From an uncultured Sphingomonas sp. (GTDB lineage: Bacteria; Pseudomonadota; Alphaproteobacteria; Sphingomonadales; Sphingomonadaceae), in the NCBI RefSeq assembly GCF_934560975.1, contig NZ_CAKTFO010000020.1, positions 1-53,103 of the forward strand: DNA of 53,103 nucleotides, read 5' to 3'. How positions within the stretch are numbered: the first letter of the stretch is position 1; each line of letters starts with the position of its first letter. Below, in pieces: positions 34,851-43,474 of the stretch. A program made the translations under genes and the position numbers. The notes under the pieces were generated by a model that ran no database searches, was not told the origin of the DNA, and saw only the letters and a list, made by a program, of their open reading frames with translations.

Positions 34851-35905
34851 TCGCTCACCATCGCTTCCAGTTCGGCTTCCCAGTTCGGTGCCGGGTTGAA
34901 GGCGGACACCTGTTCCGGAATGTGCATCGTGAAGGTCAGCCCCTGAGGCTGGACGAACGTTTGCGTGAGCAACTCTCTGCTAAGTGTGAGCATCGCCGGG
35001 TCCTGGATCCGATAGAGCCGCGGCAGAAACGTATGCGTGTAGCGGGTGCCGTAAGCGCTCCACTCCTGCATAGTCGCGTGGGAGTATCCGCTGCCAGACA
35101 CGGCGCCAAAGAGTGACACACGGTACAGGAATTCGTCCGCCAGTTCGGGCCTTGCCGATGAACCCGACAGCAGGCTCACGATGCTGCTCACGATTGCGGG
35201 GAGGTTCTCACCCATGGCGTTCGACGCAGCGAGGCCGATGCTCATCAGGTGAAGGCTCTCAATCCCGCCCGATGGCAGTGTGGCGGGCTCGAGTTGGTGA
35301 AGGCCGCTGAATTCATGGATCGAGGCGACGGCCTGTGTGGTCTTCACCTCTACCGCGTGGTTGCCGATCCGAAAGTCGCGGCCCCCCTCCCTCCAGCCGT
35401 GCCAGTAGTCCAGGCGGCGAAGCATCTTCTCCGGCTCGCCTGCGCATGCGAGCAGGAGTTGGCGGAGCAGCGTCAGTTCGCCGAAGAGTCCGACGATCGA
35501 CTCTTCTGAGAGCGCCCCTCGGCGGATCGCCATCTCGATGATTGGCTCGACGTCGGTGAAGGCCGGCTGGGCGCCGGTCGGCCCGGCGATGCCGGCGCGG
35601 AGCAGTTCTATCGCGATCAGCGCCGCGATGGACGCGAAGTGGGATGCCGCCGGAAGGACGATGCGGCTCGCGGAAAACGGGTCGCCGCCTTCCTCGGGCC
35701 GCCAGTCACCGTGCTGCACGTGCCGTCGGACGAGCGACGACGAGGCCCGAAGTTCGTCGCCCCGGATAAAGATCTCGTAGTCGCCGGAGGCGGTGCGGCC
35801 GATCGCCAGCGGCGTGGCCAGCCACCGGAGGTTCCGAGCGCGCCCGTCTGGTACCCTTAGCAATTCAAGGTCGTCGCGCAGCGTCTCGAAGTGGTTGTCG
35901 TTCAT
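34847..35905 (-). CDS. PD-(D/E)XK-motif protein (DUF4420-like)
   Basis: Predicted nuclease-fold protein of 352 residues. The restriction-endonuclease core is seen in GLFGELTLL (Glu 143), the Asp of GGRDFRIG (Asp 177) and VEVKTT (Glu 186, Lys 188), spaced as in DUF4420-type PD-(D/E)XK proteins. It overlaps the Z1 gene stop by ATGA. Proteins of this family accompany Z1 helicases and DNA methyltransferases in restriction-like loci, so it is the most likely DNA-cleaving subunit of the left operon. Cleavage itself is inferred. Confidence 0.87.
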   Translation of the reverse strand: MNDNHFETLRDDLELLRVPDGRARNLRWLATPLAIGRTASGDYEIFIRGDELRASSSLVRRHVQHGDWRPEEGGDPFSASRIVLPAASHFASIAALIAIELLRAGIAGPTGAQPAFTDVEPIIEMAIRRGALSEESIVGLFGELTLLRQLLLACAGEPEKMLRRLDYWHGWREGGRDFRIGNHAVEVKTTQAVASIHEFSGLHQLEPATLPSGGIESLHLMSIGLAASNAMGENLPAIVSSIVSLLSGSSARPELADEFLYRVSLFGAVSGSGYSHATMQEWSAYGTRYTHTFLPRLYRIQDPAMLTLSRELLTQTFVQPQGLTFTMHIPEQVSAFNPAPNWEAELEAMVSE

Positions 35906-38754
35906 GTGCGCAGGGCCGCTATGTGATCGGGACCGCCGTGAGGCAGGCCGAGGCCGATCGCCAGCAGGTCTGTGGGCAAGTCCGGCGCGGATACGATATG
36001 CAGCAGCGCGAGGCCAGGATGCCCGCGTGGCCGCCAGTTGGCCCCGCCCTGGATGCTCGGCACGGGTGCCGTGCGGTGGTGATAGTAGTCGACGAGTTCG
36101 TCACCGAAGTAGGTGCCGCCGTATCCTCGCGTACCCCAAAGCGTCTGCAGTGCGCGGCCGTTCGGGGACCGCTCGCGTGTCACCGCCTTGATCCCCTTCG
36201 CCGCGAGGCGCGGATCGCGCGCCGCGTTCTGGCCGTGCCTGAACGCAAGGTAGAAGTCGGGGGTCGCTGAGCGGAGTGTGTCGGCGTAGTTCCACGGCAC
36301 CTCCGGCCGATCCGTTGGATAAAAACCCGGAGCGGAATGGTCGCCGGTCAGGTGAGCCCAGAGCCGCAGGTAGGCCGCGATTGAATAGGGGCAGGACTGG
36401 GGTTCGGCGCCGTAGTCCTGAGGGTCGCGCATCGGCGGTGTGAAGAGTTGGTCGTCGATGCCGAGCAGTCGAGAGTAGTGGTCCCACCGCAGGCTGAGTT
36501 CGTTGCCGAGGTCGGGATCGTGATGGGTGAACCGCAACTCGTCGAGAATGGTCGCGAGCCGTTGCAGATCGACGGGCTCGGTTCGGATGATGCCGCGCTC
36601 TAGGCCATTGTCGTCCTTCAGCGGGACCCACTTCCCCTCGTCGAGCAAACGCGCCGCGACATCGATGTTGTGCCGCGCGAGCACGTCGTTCTCGGTCTCG
36701 ACGAGGCGGATGGACGGTCTCGGCCCCGGGGATAGGGGGACCTTGCGCGCCTCGACCTTGCTCGTAGCGACAAACGAGGCCCCTTGCAGCACGAGCGCTG
36801 GCCCGGCCGCACCTCCGCCGGCGTCCATCGACGCGATGACCTCCGACTTCAGCGAATTGTCGTTCACATGGTAGCGCCTGAAGAGGTCGAGTTGGTCCTC
36901 GTAGGTGAACACCCGGCAGAACGGCAGGAAGCCGCCACGGTAGCCGAACCACCGCTGCATCTGCATCTGGGTGTCGGCAGCGGGTTCAGCGGCGCCGCGG
37001 AGGAAAAGGCTCGTCGTCAGCCCCTCCAGCGTCAGCCCTCGCGAGAGAACGTTGCCGGCCACGAATATGGATAGGCTGTCCGCAGGGACGTGGAACTCCC
37101 CGGCCTCGTCCTCCTCGACTTCAAAGCGCGGCCTGTCGTCCGACGCCGGGTCGCTATTGAGCACGCGGAGGCGCAGGTTCGGGAAGACCCTCTCGACAAG
37201 CGCGGAGCGAACCTCAGGCCATCTGGCGATCGAAATAGGGCGGTATGGCGCCTGCGGAAGTGTGGAGAGCGCGATGCGAGACGCCTCGAAGCGGCCGAGC
37301 CACGCGGACCAGTCGGGCTCCTCGAGATCGAGCCGGCGGGCCAGGCCTTCCGACGAGATATCGAGCCGCTCCGCCTTCTCGTCGTCGAGTTCCAACGCTG
37401 CTTCGGCACCAGGCTCCGACATCGAAAAGCGGACCACGTCGATCGCGGTGCTGAAGTGATCCTCCTTCCGGGCCGATGGGTGAATCAGCATCGTATGCGG
37501 ACCGCGCGCAGCGACCTTCGCGTCCTGGGCCGACGAATAGGAACGACCGTGGTCGAACGCCGTCTCCCATCCGGGCTCGAGGCTCCTAAGTGCGGCGCCG
37601 ACCATGTAGCATCGCAGAGCGTCAGACAGCATCGACCAGCGCAGGCCTTCGCGGCGCCCGGCCAGTTCTGCCTCGGTCTCGCCGGGACGCGGATCGGGGA
37701 ACAGGGACGTGTGGCACAGTGCGCCTTGCCCCGCCTTCCGCAGCCTTTCGTAGAACATCTCGCCGCCGCAGTAGTAGGAGCGGATCCCCGCGGATTCGGC
37801 GTAGCTTACCGCCCGGGGCTTCACCGCGCCGGTTGTCCCGGGTGTGCGCAGTGCTGCGTTGAAGTCCCTCGGGCTCAGGGGGTTGTGCGTCGCTTGGAGA
37901 AAGTTGGCTTGAGGAGTCGCCGTGTAGGCGACGTAGGTTGCCAGCAGCGCCGGGTGACGCGTCGATGACTCGTCCGGATCGCCGCTCCACAACGCAGTAA
38001 TCAGACGAGGCGTGAGCTTCTGGGAACGGTCGCTGTCGAGTACGCTCGCGTCGTCCGCCTCATCGTCGAGGAGGAGGATGGTGTATGGTTGCGAGCGGGC
38101 GTCGAGGAAGTCATTCGTGACGACGTCACCGAGGAAACGCCTCAGGGTTAGGAGATGGTCGTCCTCCTTGGGAACCACGCAGATGATGGGGCGGCCTGCC
38201 TTGAGGGCCTGCCGGGCCAGCGGCCTCTGCAGGTAGCGCGACGGATCGGCGCGCTGCTCGTGGAGGATGTCGGCGGGCTGGGGAAGGATCAGCCGTTCCG
38301 CTCGCCGGCGGTAGGCGTTGTCCGCGGTCGAACCGTCGAGTTGGGCCAGCAGTCGCTCGTAGGTCTGTAGCCAGAGGCTCACACGGGTGCCGGCGAGCAG
38401 CACTAGCAGGTCCACACCCGCGTCGAGGGCCATCGCGGCGACACCCAGCATGCTCGCGGTCTTCCCCGACTGGACGGAGCCGACCACCATGCCGGTTCGC
38501 ACCCGCGTCTCCGGCCAGGAGGCGACGTCGAACCCTTCTTCGAGTTGTGGAAGGGCCTTGCCGACGATGTAGTGCGCGTCGTCCTCCAGGATCGTCAGTG
38601 CGGTCGCGGACAGTCGGCCTTCCACGCTGGCACGGTAGCGCGCCCACCAGGGAGCGCCGCCGATCGCGGCGGGCGATCTGTCTGGATCGACCACCGCCGC
38701 ATCGCCGACCGGGACGATCGCGGCCGGGCCGAGGTTGGGCTCACCGGCGGTCAT
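35902..38754 (-). CDS. Z1-domain superfamily II helicase
   Basis: Predicted DNA translocase or helicase of 950 residues. Walker A GSVQSGKT at 92-99, motif II DDEADD at 230-235, a TATPQAN motif III, and NVLSRGLTLEGL plus QMQMQRWFGYRGG (motifs V/VI) are all intact. The C-terminal 350 residues form the Z1 region. Z1 was first noted by Iyer and colleagues fused to helicases in restriction-like loci. ATG 38754 sits just after the stop of the DUF262 gene; the longer frame is inside that gene and is rejected. It overlaps the downstream nuclease gene. Confidence 0.9.
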   Translation of the reverse strand: MTAGEPNLGPAAIVPVGDAAVVDPDRSPAAIGGAPWWARYRASVEGRLSATALTILEDDAHYIVGKALPQLEEGFDVASWPETRVRTGMVVGSVQSGKTASMLGVAAMALDAGVDLLVLLAGTRVSLWLQTYERLLAQLDGSTADNAYRRRAERLILPQPADILHEQRADPSRYLQRPLARQALKAGRPIICVVPKEDDHLLTLRRFLGDVVTNDFLDARSQPYTILLLDDEADDASVLDSDRSQKLTPRLITALWSGDPDESSTRHPALLATYVAYTATPQANFLQATHNPLSPRDFNAALRTPGTTGAVKPRAVSYAESAGIRSYYCGGEMFYERLRKAGQGALCHTSLFPDPRPGETEAELAGRREGLRWSMLSDALRCYMVGAALRSLEPGWETAFDHGRSYSSAQDAKVAARGPHTMLIHPSARKEDHFSTAIDVVRFSMSEPGAEAALELDDEKAERLDISSEGLARRLDLEEPDWSAWLGRFEASRIALSTLPQAPYRPISIARWPEVRSALVERVFPNLRLRVLNSDPASDDRPRFEVEEDEAGEFHVPADSLSIFVAGNVLSRGLTLEGLTTSLFLRGAAEPAADTQMQMQRWFGYRGGFLPFCRVFTYEDQLDLFRRYHVNDNSLKSEVIASMDAGGGAAGPALVLQGASFVATSKVEARKVPLSPGPRPSIRLVETENDVLARHNIDVAARLLDEGKWVPLKDDNGLERGIIRTEPVDLQRLATILDELRFTHHDPDLGNELSLRWDHYSRLLGIDDQLFTPPMRDPQDYGAEPQSCPYSIAAYLRLWAHLTGDHSAPGFYPTDRPEVPWNYADTLRSATPDFYLAFRHGQNAARDPRLAAKGIKAVTRERSPNGRALQTLWGTRGYGGTYFGDELVDYYHHRTAPVPSIQGGANWRPRGHPGLALLHIVSAPDLPTDLLAIGLGLPHGGPDHIAALRT

Positions 38755-38755
38755 C

Positions 38756-40561
38756 TCAGTCGATCGTGATTTTGCGAATCTCGAGCAGCGCACCGATCGC
38801 GCTGTCGCCGTAGCGCTCGCGCACGGCCTCGTCGGCATCCGCAAGGCTGACGCCCAGCGTCTCGAGGATGCTGGTCGCGGAATTAGCGATGTGCGCCCAT
38901 TGAGTCTTATTCTGCGTGCTGCTTGGTCCGACCATCTTGGCGGTCAGATCCCGTACCGCGTCGATTTCCTCGTCGAGCCTTGCCTCCTGGCCGGTGATGA
39001 CGAGGACGAGGCAGGCGAGCAGGCTGGCGACGACGGGCAACTCCTCCCATCGCGACGCCATCTCGCTCTTGCCCTTCCGCCGGAACTTCGGGTGCCAGGC
39101 ATCGGATGCCGCCTGTTGGAGATCAAGGGCGGCGATGAGGTCGTTTGCGAGGTTCTCCAGCGTACTCTTCGATCGGAACTGGGCCAGCCTGTTGCTGTCG
39201 ATCGATCGGAGGAACTCGTCGATGTGGCTCGCGGTGGACGGCGTTCGGTAGGATTTGTCCGGGGCCTGCGCCGGCTTGAGGATGAGCGTGGCCACGGTCC
39301 ACAATAGGACCTTCGTGCGCTTGAACCGCGTGATCCCGAACCCTAGCGCCTTGATGTTCTCGTGGGCCGTTGTGGGATCGACTCCGGCCTTCACCATCTC
39401 GGGCGCGATCTCGGGTTCGGGCCGGTCTCCGCCGACGAACAGCATCAGCCTTGATATCATCAGGTGGTTGAAGACGGCATTGCGGATCTCCTCCGCGTTC
39501 AGCTTCATCCCCTGCTGATTGTAGAGGCGGAACACCTTGTGGATGTCGCGGACCTGGGTGTCGCGGTAGATCAGCACCGGAATGAAGTAGTCGCATGCGC
39601 GTTCGAAAAGGTCGGCGACGGTGATCGTCTCGCCGGCGATGCGCACCGGCTTATCCTTAATGTCGCAGTAGTAGCGTCCCCCGAGCGGTTTAAGAGGGTC
39701 GAGTTCGTCGGCATACTTCTTCGTTTTGAAAGGGAGACACTTTTCTTTGATGTCCGTGGCGCGAAGGTTGTTGCGACGGGCGAACTGCGCGAAGTTCGTG
39801 TCGAAGACCGACCAATCCTTCATGCCCTTGGCATTCTCACGACCCTCGGGATGGGCACCCATGAAGCGGAGGATGGCCGTCACGCGCTGCTTACCGTCGA
39901 CGATCTGGAAGCGCTGGCTGCTCGAGACCTTCGCGAGGATGATCGAGGGAAGCGGAATGCCACGAACGATCGACTCGATCAGCATCTGGGAGTCGGAATT
40001 AGACCACACGAAGTCGCGCTGGTACGTCGGGTTGAGATCGAGTTGATTCTGCAAGGCGCGGCCGGAGAGATCGTAAATGCGCCACTTGTCCACGGTGGCG
40101 TTGATCGACAGCGGCTCGGTCGCCGGCGCTTCGTTCCAGACATCCACCCACGCCTCGGTTGCTGCGGCGACCGAGAACTCGTCATCGAGCATCTGGAGGA
40201 AGTCGGCCCGGTTGCCGACCGCGCGGCTGAGGCGCTCCTCGAGAATCTGTGCCCCCATTTCGGTGAGCACGACGTGTCCGGCTTCGCTCTGGAAGCTGGC
40301 CTCCGCTTTCCCTGGCGACAGTTCGTCGAAGAGGCGGAGGGCGACGGCCTTCGGCGGATCCTTCTCTTCGAAGGTAGCATCGAGATTGAGCCAGGTGGCG
40401 ACCTCGAGCACGCGGGAGAGCCACGCGCTCGACGCGAAATCGATCTCCGACGGGTCGAACGGGACGGGTGCTCGCCGACGTCCGTCCAGCTTGGGAAGAG
40501 CGCTCGATTGCGACAACTCCGACAGGAGCGTCGCAACTTGGTCGAAGTCTAGGTCTTCCAA
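38756..40561 (-). CDS. DUF262-domain (ParB/GmrS-like) protein
   Basis: A 601-residue protein whose centre has the DUF262 signature: NPTYQRDFVW at 177-186, IVRGIPLPSIILA at 198-210 and FQIVDGKQRVTAILRFMG at 218-235 (DGQQR-type motif as DGKQR). This ParB-like fold supplies the NTPase half of GmrSD type IV restriction enzymes. The C-terminal nuclease HNH domain (DUF1524) is not evident. About 150 extra residues precede the core, with a winged-helix-like stretch GHVVLTEMGAQILEERL. It starts at TTG 40561 with GGAGAGGG 8 bases upstream, 43 bases after the methyltransferase gene. Confidence 0.87.
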   Translation of the reverse strand: MEDLDFDQVATLLSELSQSSALPKLDGRRRAPVPFDPSEIDFASSAWLSRVLEVATWLNLDATFEEKDPPKAVALRLFDELSPGKAEASFQSEAGHVVLTEMGAQILEERLSRAVGNRADFLQMLDDEFSVAAATEAWVDVWNEAPATEPLSINATVDKWRIYDLSGRALQNQLDLNPTYQRDFVWSNSDSQMLIESIVRGIPLPSIILAKVSSSQRFQIVDGKQRVTAILRFMGAHPEGRENAKGMKDWSVFDTNFAQFARRNNLRATDIKEKCLPFKTKKYADELDPLKPLGGRYYCDIKDKPVRIAGETITVADLFERACDYFIPVLIYRDTQVRDIHKVFRLYNQQGMKLNAEEIRNAVFNHLMISRLMLFVGGDRPEPEIAPEMVKAGVDPTTAHENIKALGFGITRFKRTKVLLWTVATLILKPAQAPDKSYRTPSTASHIDEFLRSIDSNRLAQFRSKSTLENLANDLIAALDLQQAASDAWHPKFRRKGKSEMASRWEELPVVASLLACLVLVITGQEARLDEEIDAVRDLTAKMVGPSSTQNKTQWAHIANSATSILETLGVSLADADEAVRERYGDSAIGALLEIRKITID

Positions 40562-40604
40562 CGCTCAATCCCTCTCCTTGATGCCGCAGGCTCGGTGCGG
40601 ACGC

Positions 40605-41936
40605 TCAGGCAGCCGCCTCGACCTGGGCGGATTGGCTCGCGAACGGAAGCCGCAATCTGATCGGCCTTGGCGCCTTCTGCTCCAGCAGCGCGGCTGCGAC
40701 CGCGCCGATCACGTCGACGTTTACCGCGTTCCCGAGAGCCTTGAAGGCCGCGGTCTGCGTCTCCGGGAGATGCGTCAGGTCGCCCATGCTCTGAAGTCGC
40801 GCGCACTCGCGCATTGTCATGTAGCGCCCCTCCCAAGGGATGACCGGGACTTGGCTAGTCGTCAGTGCAACCAGCGAGGGCGCCGCCGTCGGACGCTTCG
40901 CCCGGATCCCGGAGGCGCGGAACTGGATGATGCACTGGCGGAGGTCCCGCGGGCCGTCTTTCCAATTCCACTCGAGCTTTTGGAAGCTCGGGGCGAAGCC
41001 GCGGATCGACGGGATCCAAGGGTCGATAACGGACTTGTGCCGTTGGTAGAACCGGCGGTTCTGCTCGATGAATTGGATCTTCCATTCCGGGAACCGCGGA
41101 TTGCCGTCACGCGCGTAGGGCGGAAGCGCCTCGAGGACCTGTGCGTCGCTCATGCCGCGCAGCGGCTGGCCGAAGGAGCCGCGGAACGATCTGACCTCGG
41201 AGAGGCCGTGTCCGGTGGGGGTGCCGGTGCGTGCCGGGTAGGTCGCGCCGAACTCCATCGCCCAGATCGGGAAAGACGGGAGATCCACGTCCGTCGGCAG
41301 CGCGTCGAGCAGACGCTGCCACGTCTGGAGATAGGTGACGAACGCCGGCGGCAGCGCCTTCGCTTCCGGTGGGTTCTTGTCGAGTATCGAGCGAATGTCG
41401 ACGGCGGCAGCGCCGTGGGTCGGCTCCGGCCACTCGAACCCGCCGAGGCTTCCGCGAGCGCCCACGATAATCGCCCGCTGGCGGAGTTGCGGCACTCCGA
41501 ACATGTGCGGAGACATCAGGGCGGAGTCGATATCGTATCCCACGTTGCGGAGCCGCTGGCGCACCTTATGCCAAGTGTTGCCGTCGTCGTGCCGCATGAT
41601 GTTCGGCACGTTCTCGATGATCAGGTAGCGGGGCTCGTGCCGCTCTAGGATCCTGATCATATAGTCGAAGAGGTCGCCCCACTGGGGGCAGTCGAAGCCG
41701 AGCTGGTCCCCGGCCTTCGAGAAGGGCTGGCACGGGAAGCCCGCGCAGAGGATGTCGTGCGCGGGAACGAGCGCGTGGGCCTCGCGGATGTCCCCGTGGG
41801 GAAGGATGCCGAAGTTCCGCTCGTATAGGCCGGCGAGGCTGGAGTTAAGCTCGGAGGCGAAAACGCACTCGTGTCCGAGGCGCTCGAGTGCCTGGTGGAA
41901 TCCGCCGAGGCCGGCGAACAGGTCGATGAACCTCAC
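40605..41936 (-). CDS. DNA (cytosine-5)-methyltransferase
   Basis: Transfers a methyl group from SAM to C5 of cytosine in a target sequence that cannot be read from the protein. The 443-residue product has motif I at the very start (FIDLFAGLGGFHQAL), catalytic motif IV GFPCQPFSKAG (Cys 69), motif VI ENV at 108-110, motif VIII QLRQRAIIVGA and motif X ALGNAVNVDVIGA. The target-recognition region is roughly residues 190-370. Its GTG start overlaps the stop of the regulator gene (GTGA), so the two are co-translated. It is the only methyltransferase of the locus and is expected to protect self DNA. Confidence 0.96.
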   Translation of the reverse strand: MRFIDLFAGLGGFHQALERLGHECVFASELNSSLAGLYERNFGILPHGDIREAHALVPAHDILCAGFPCQPFSKAGDQLGFDCPQWGDLFDYMIRILERHEPRYLIIENVPNIMRHDDGNTWHKVRQRLRNVGYDIDSALMSPHMFGVPQLRQRAIIVGARGSLGGFEWPEPTHGAAAVDIRSILDKNPPEAKALPPAFVTYLQTWQRLLDALPTDVDLPSFPIWAMEFGATYPARTGTPTGHGLSEVRSFRGSFGQPLRGMSDAQVLEALPPYARDGNPRFPEWKIQFIEQNRRFYQRHKSVIDPWIPSIRGFAPSFQKLEWNWKDGPRDLRQCIIQFRASGIRAKRPTAAPSLVALTTSQVPVIPWEGRYMTMRECARLQSMGDLTHLPETQTAAFKALGNAVNVDVIGAVAAALLEQKAPRPIRLRLPFASQSAQVEAAA

Positions 41937-42124
41937 GGGCGCCGGTCTAGCGGGAAGGTGAGCTGCCTCGCAGAATGCTGGTCGAGAAGGTTACGCACGG
42001 CAAGCCGCATCAGGTATTGGAGATTGACGGGTGGGGACACCGCTGAACCAAGGTTTTGAAGCGCGTCGTAGTCCGCCTGGTCAACTGATACGGTGAACCG
42101 CTTCTGATGCGTAAGTCGGGCCAT
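41933..42124 (-). CDS. Ribbon-helix-helix regulator
   Basis: A 63-residue DNA-binding protein: MARLTHQKRFTVSVDQADYDALQNL gives the beta strand and first helix, and VNLQYLMRLAVRNLLDQ the second helix of a CopG/Arc-type fold. ATG 42124 has GGGAGG 10 bases upstream; an in-frame ATG at 42151 is less likely. It is the first gene of the left operon and overlaps the methyltransferase gene. The tandem boxes just upstream suggest it represses its own operon, in the way C-proteins control restriction loci. Confidence 0.8.
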   Translation of the reverse strand: MARLTHQKRFTVSVDQADYDALQNLGSAVSPPVNLQYLMRLAVRNLLDQHSARQLTFPLDRRP

Positions 42125-42140
42125 GTCGATCGCGCCTCCC

Positions 42141-42175
42141 TGCACCACCATGCACCAGCCTTCACCAATTTGCAC
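42141..42175. promoter_or_regulatory. Four tandem TGCACC-like boxes, 10-bp spacing
   Basis: Boxes start at 42141 (TGCACC), 42151 (TGCACC), 42161 (TTCACC) and 42171 (TGCACG). The exact 10-bp period puts all four on one face of the helix. They lie just upstream of the regulator gene's ribosome-binding site. Ribbon-helix-helix proteins bind such short tandem boxes cooperatively, so this is a likely autoregulatory operator. Confidence 0.7.
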
Positions 42176-42524
42176 GGCGATATCTCACGAGCCTTGTCGC
42201 CAAGGGGCAGGTGCGCGCTGACGTGGATTGCGCCGCCTGGGCACGCTACGTCGAAACCCTCGTGCGGGGCATGTCCGTGCAGGCCAGGAACGGTGCTTCG
42301 GTGAAGACTGCTCACCACGGCGGAGATTGCTGTGCTGTTGCTGGACGCGCTCGCCGTTCGCGCATGATTGTCCCTGAAGAGCACCCATGGCGCACTCGCA
42401 TGCTACGCTTCGTCGAAGCCCAATGAGCGATGCCGGCGCATCGGCGCTGCGGCCGCGTGGGGTGGAGCGATTTCGGGCGTCTTCCGTGCTTGATCGAGCC
42501 GGCTCAATGGAGGAGCCTTCGCGC
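42176..42524. other. Divergent intergenic region between the two operons
   Basis: About 350 bases between the operator and the right operon. It should contain promoters for both directions, but I cannot name clear -35/-10 pairs. Small frames here (for example 42211-42426 on the plus strand) show no family resemblance. GGAGGAG at 42509-42515 is the ribosome-binding site of the right operon's first gene. Confidence 0.5.
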
Positions 42525-43229
42525 ATGACGTTCCTCCAAGCAGCAGCACCCCTATCCGAAGAAGTGCCGAAGCCGGAGGCCTGCCCTCTTCCGAGTGTGA
42601 CCAGGCGCATCCTCGCCGCCAGCGAGGCGTCCGCAGCGATCAGGCGCGGGATCATCCGAGCCGCACGCGACTGCGAACTCTGGGGCGGCGACTGGCCAAC
42701 CGACCGCGGATGCGAGAACCTCCTGCAGGTCCGGGCCGCGGAGGAGCTCCACGTCGCCCTCCGGCAGCATGGCCTCGGCTGGGTCACGCTAGAAGAGCCG
42801 GTAGCGAGCGTGAGCGGCGGAGGCACCAGGCGGCGCGGTCGCCGCTTCTCGGGCATGAGTGACCAGCAGAGGGCGGACCTCGCGATCTGGAGCAGGGCGG
42901 AGAACATCTACGCCATGGTCGAGTTGAAACGCGCCGAGGACGACCGGAGTTGGCGCGCCGACCTCGAGAAGCTGGCCAGGCTGGTCGCCACTTACGGTCG
43001 GCAGCACGGAAACCATCTCCGATACGGCGTCCTCGGCGTCTACATTTCTCGACCCACCGGTGAGTTGGTGCGCCTGCGCGGCGCCCGACTGAAGGCGCTC
43101 GCCGCGGAGACGGCCGCGCGCTTCGGACTGAGGCACAGGACGATCCTGGACGAGGCGGTGCACTGCTACCAGGGGGGCGAGGAGGACGGCTGGACGTGCG
43201 GCGCCGCGAGCGTCGAGCTCCGCGCGTGA
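42525..43229 (+). CDS. PD-(D/E)XK-like nuclease-fold protein
   Basis: Not assigned to a named family. The 234-residue protein has a plausible nuclease core: an N-terminal Glu-rich helix (CENLLQVRAAEELHVAL), the Asp in RADLAIW (Asp 118) and VELK (Glu 133, Lys 135), followed by a helix DLEKLARLVATYGRQHG. The D-(15)-E-x-K spacing fits PD-(D/E)XK enzymes. ATG 42525 with GGAGGAG 9 bases upstream is preferred to upstream ATGs at 42387, 42423 and 42507. The next gene overlaps by GTGA. Confidence 0.75.
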   Translation: MTFLQAAAPLSEEVPKPEACPLPSVTRRILAASEASAAIRRGIIRAARDCELWGGDWPTDRGCENLLQVRAAEELHVALRQHGLGWVTLEEPVASVSGGGTRRRGRRFSGMSDQQRADLAIWSRAENIYAMVELKRAEDDRSWRADLEKLARLVATYGRQHGNHLRYGVLGVYISRPTGELVRLRGARLKALAAETAARFGLRHRTILDEAVHCYQGGEEDGWTCGAASVELRA

Positions 43230-43474
43230 GCGAGGGACCAGTGACCAGGGACGAGTTGCTCGGGATGGCCAGAGCCGCGCTGGGCGGGCTCGCGGCCGGC
43301 GCCGAGTTCCAGCTGTCCGATCTCATCCCGAAGGAGGTCTGGACGGCCGCGCCCAAGGGAGCGCGGCTGTCGGCCGGCATGGCCTTCAGGAGTGAGATGG
43401 ACGTCGAGCCCGGCGTCGCGTGCCTCGGACGCGACGCGAAAAACCATCAGCGCTACCGGACGACGGCGTCGTGA
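43226..43474 (+). CDS. DUF1413-like small protein
   Basis: An 82-residue protein: VTRDELLGMARAALGGLAAG, then FQLSDLIPKEVWTAAPKGARLSAGMAFRSEMD and ACLGRDAKNHQRYRT. The pattern, leader helix, F.L.DL....W, R...G..F and a terminal N...Y, recalls DUF1413, whose role is unknown. It starts with GTG overlapping the previous stop and ends overlapping the GTG of the giant ATPase gene, so it is embedded in the operon and likely part of the system (adaptor or regulator). Confidence 0.65.
   Translation: MSEGPVTRDELLGMARAALGGLAAGAEFQLSDLIPKEVWTAAPKGARLSAGMAFRSEMDVEPGVACLGRDAKNHQRYRTTAS

Noticed and set aside
35902..41936. Assignment of the left operon as DISARM or a standard type I/III restriction system
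   Set aside because: No DrmB/DUF1998, PLD, HsdR/HsdS or Mod/Res signatures; the helicase is of the Z1 type and the methyltransferase is C5-cytosine.
42141..42180. Short tandem boxes as a CRISPR array
   Set aside because: Units are only 10 bp, with no repeat-spacer structure and no cas genes; a protein operator fits better.
42211..42426. 71-codon plus-strand frame in the divergent region
   Set aside because: No ribosome-binding site or family resemblance, and it lies where promoters for both operons are expected.
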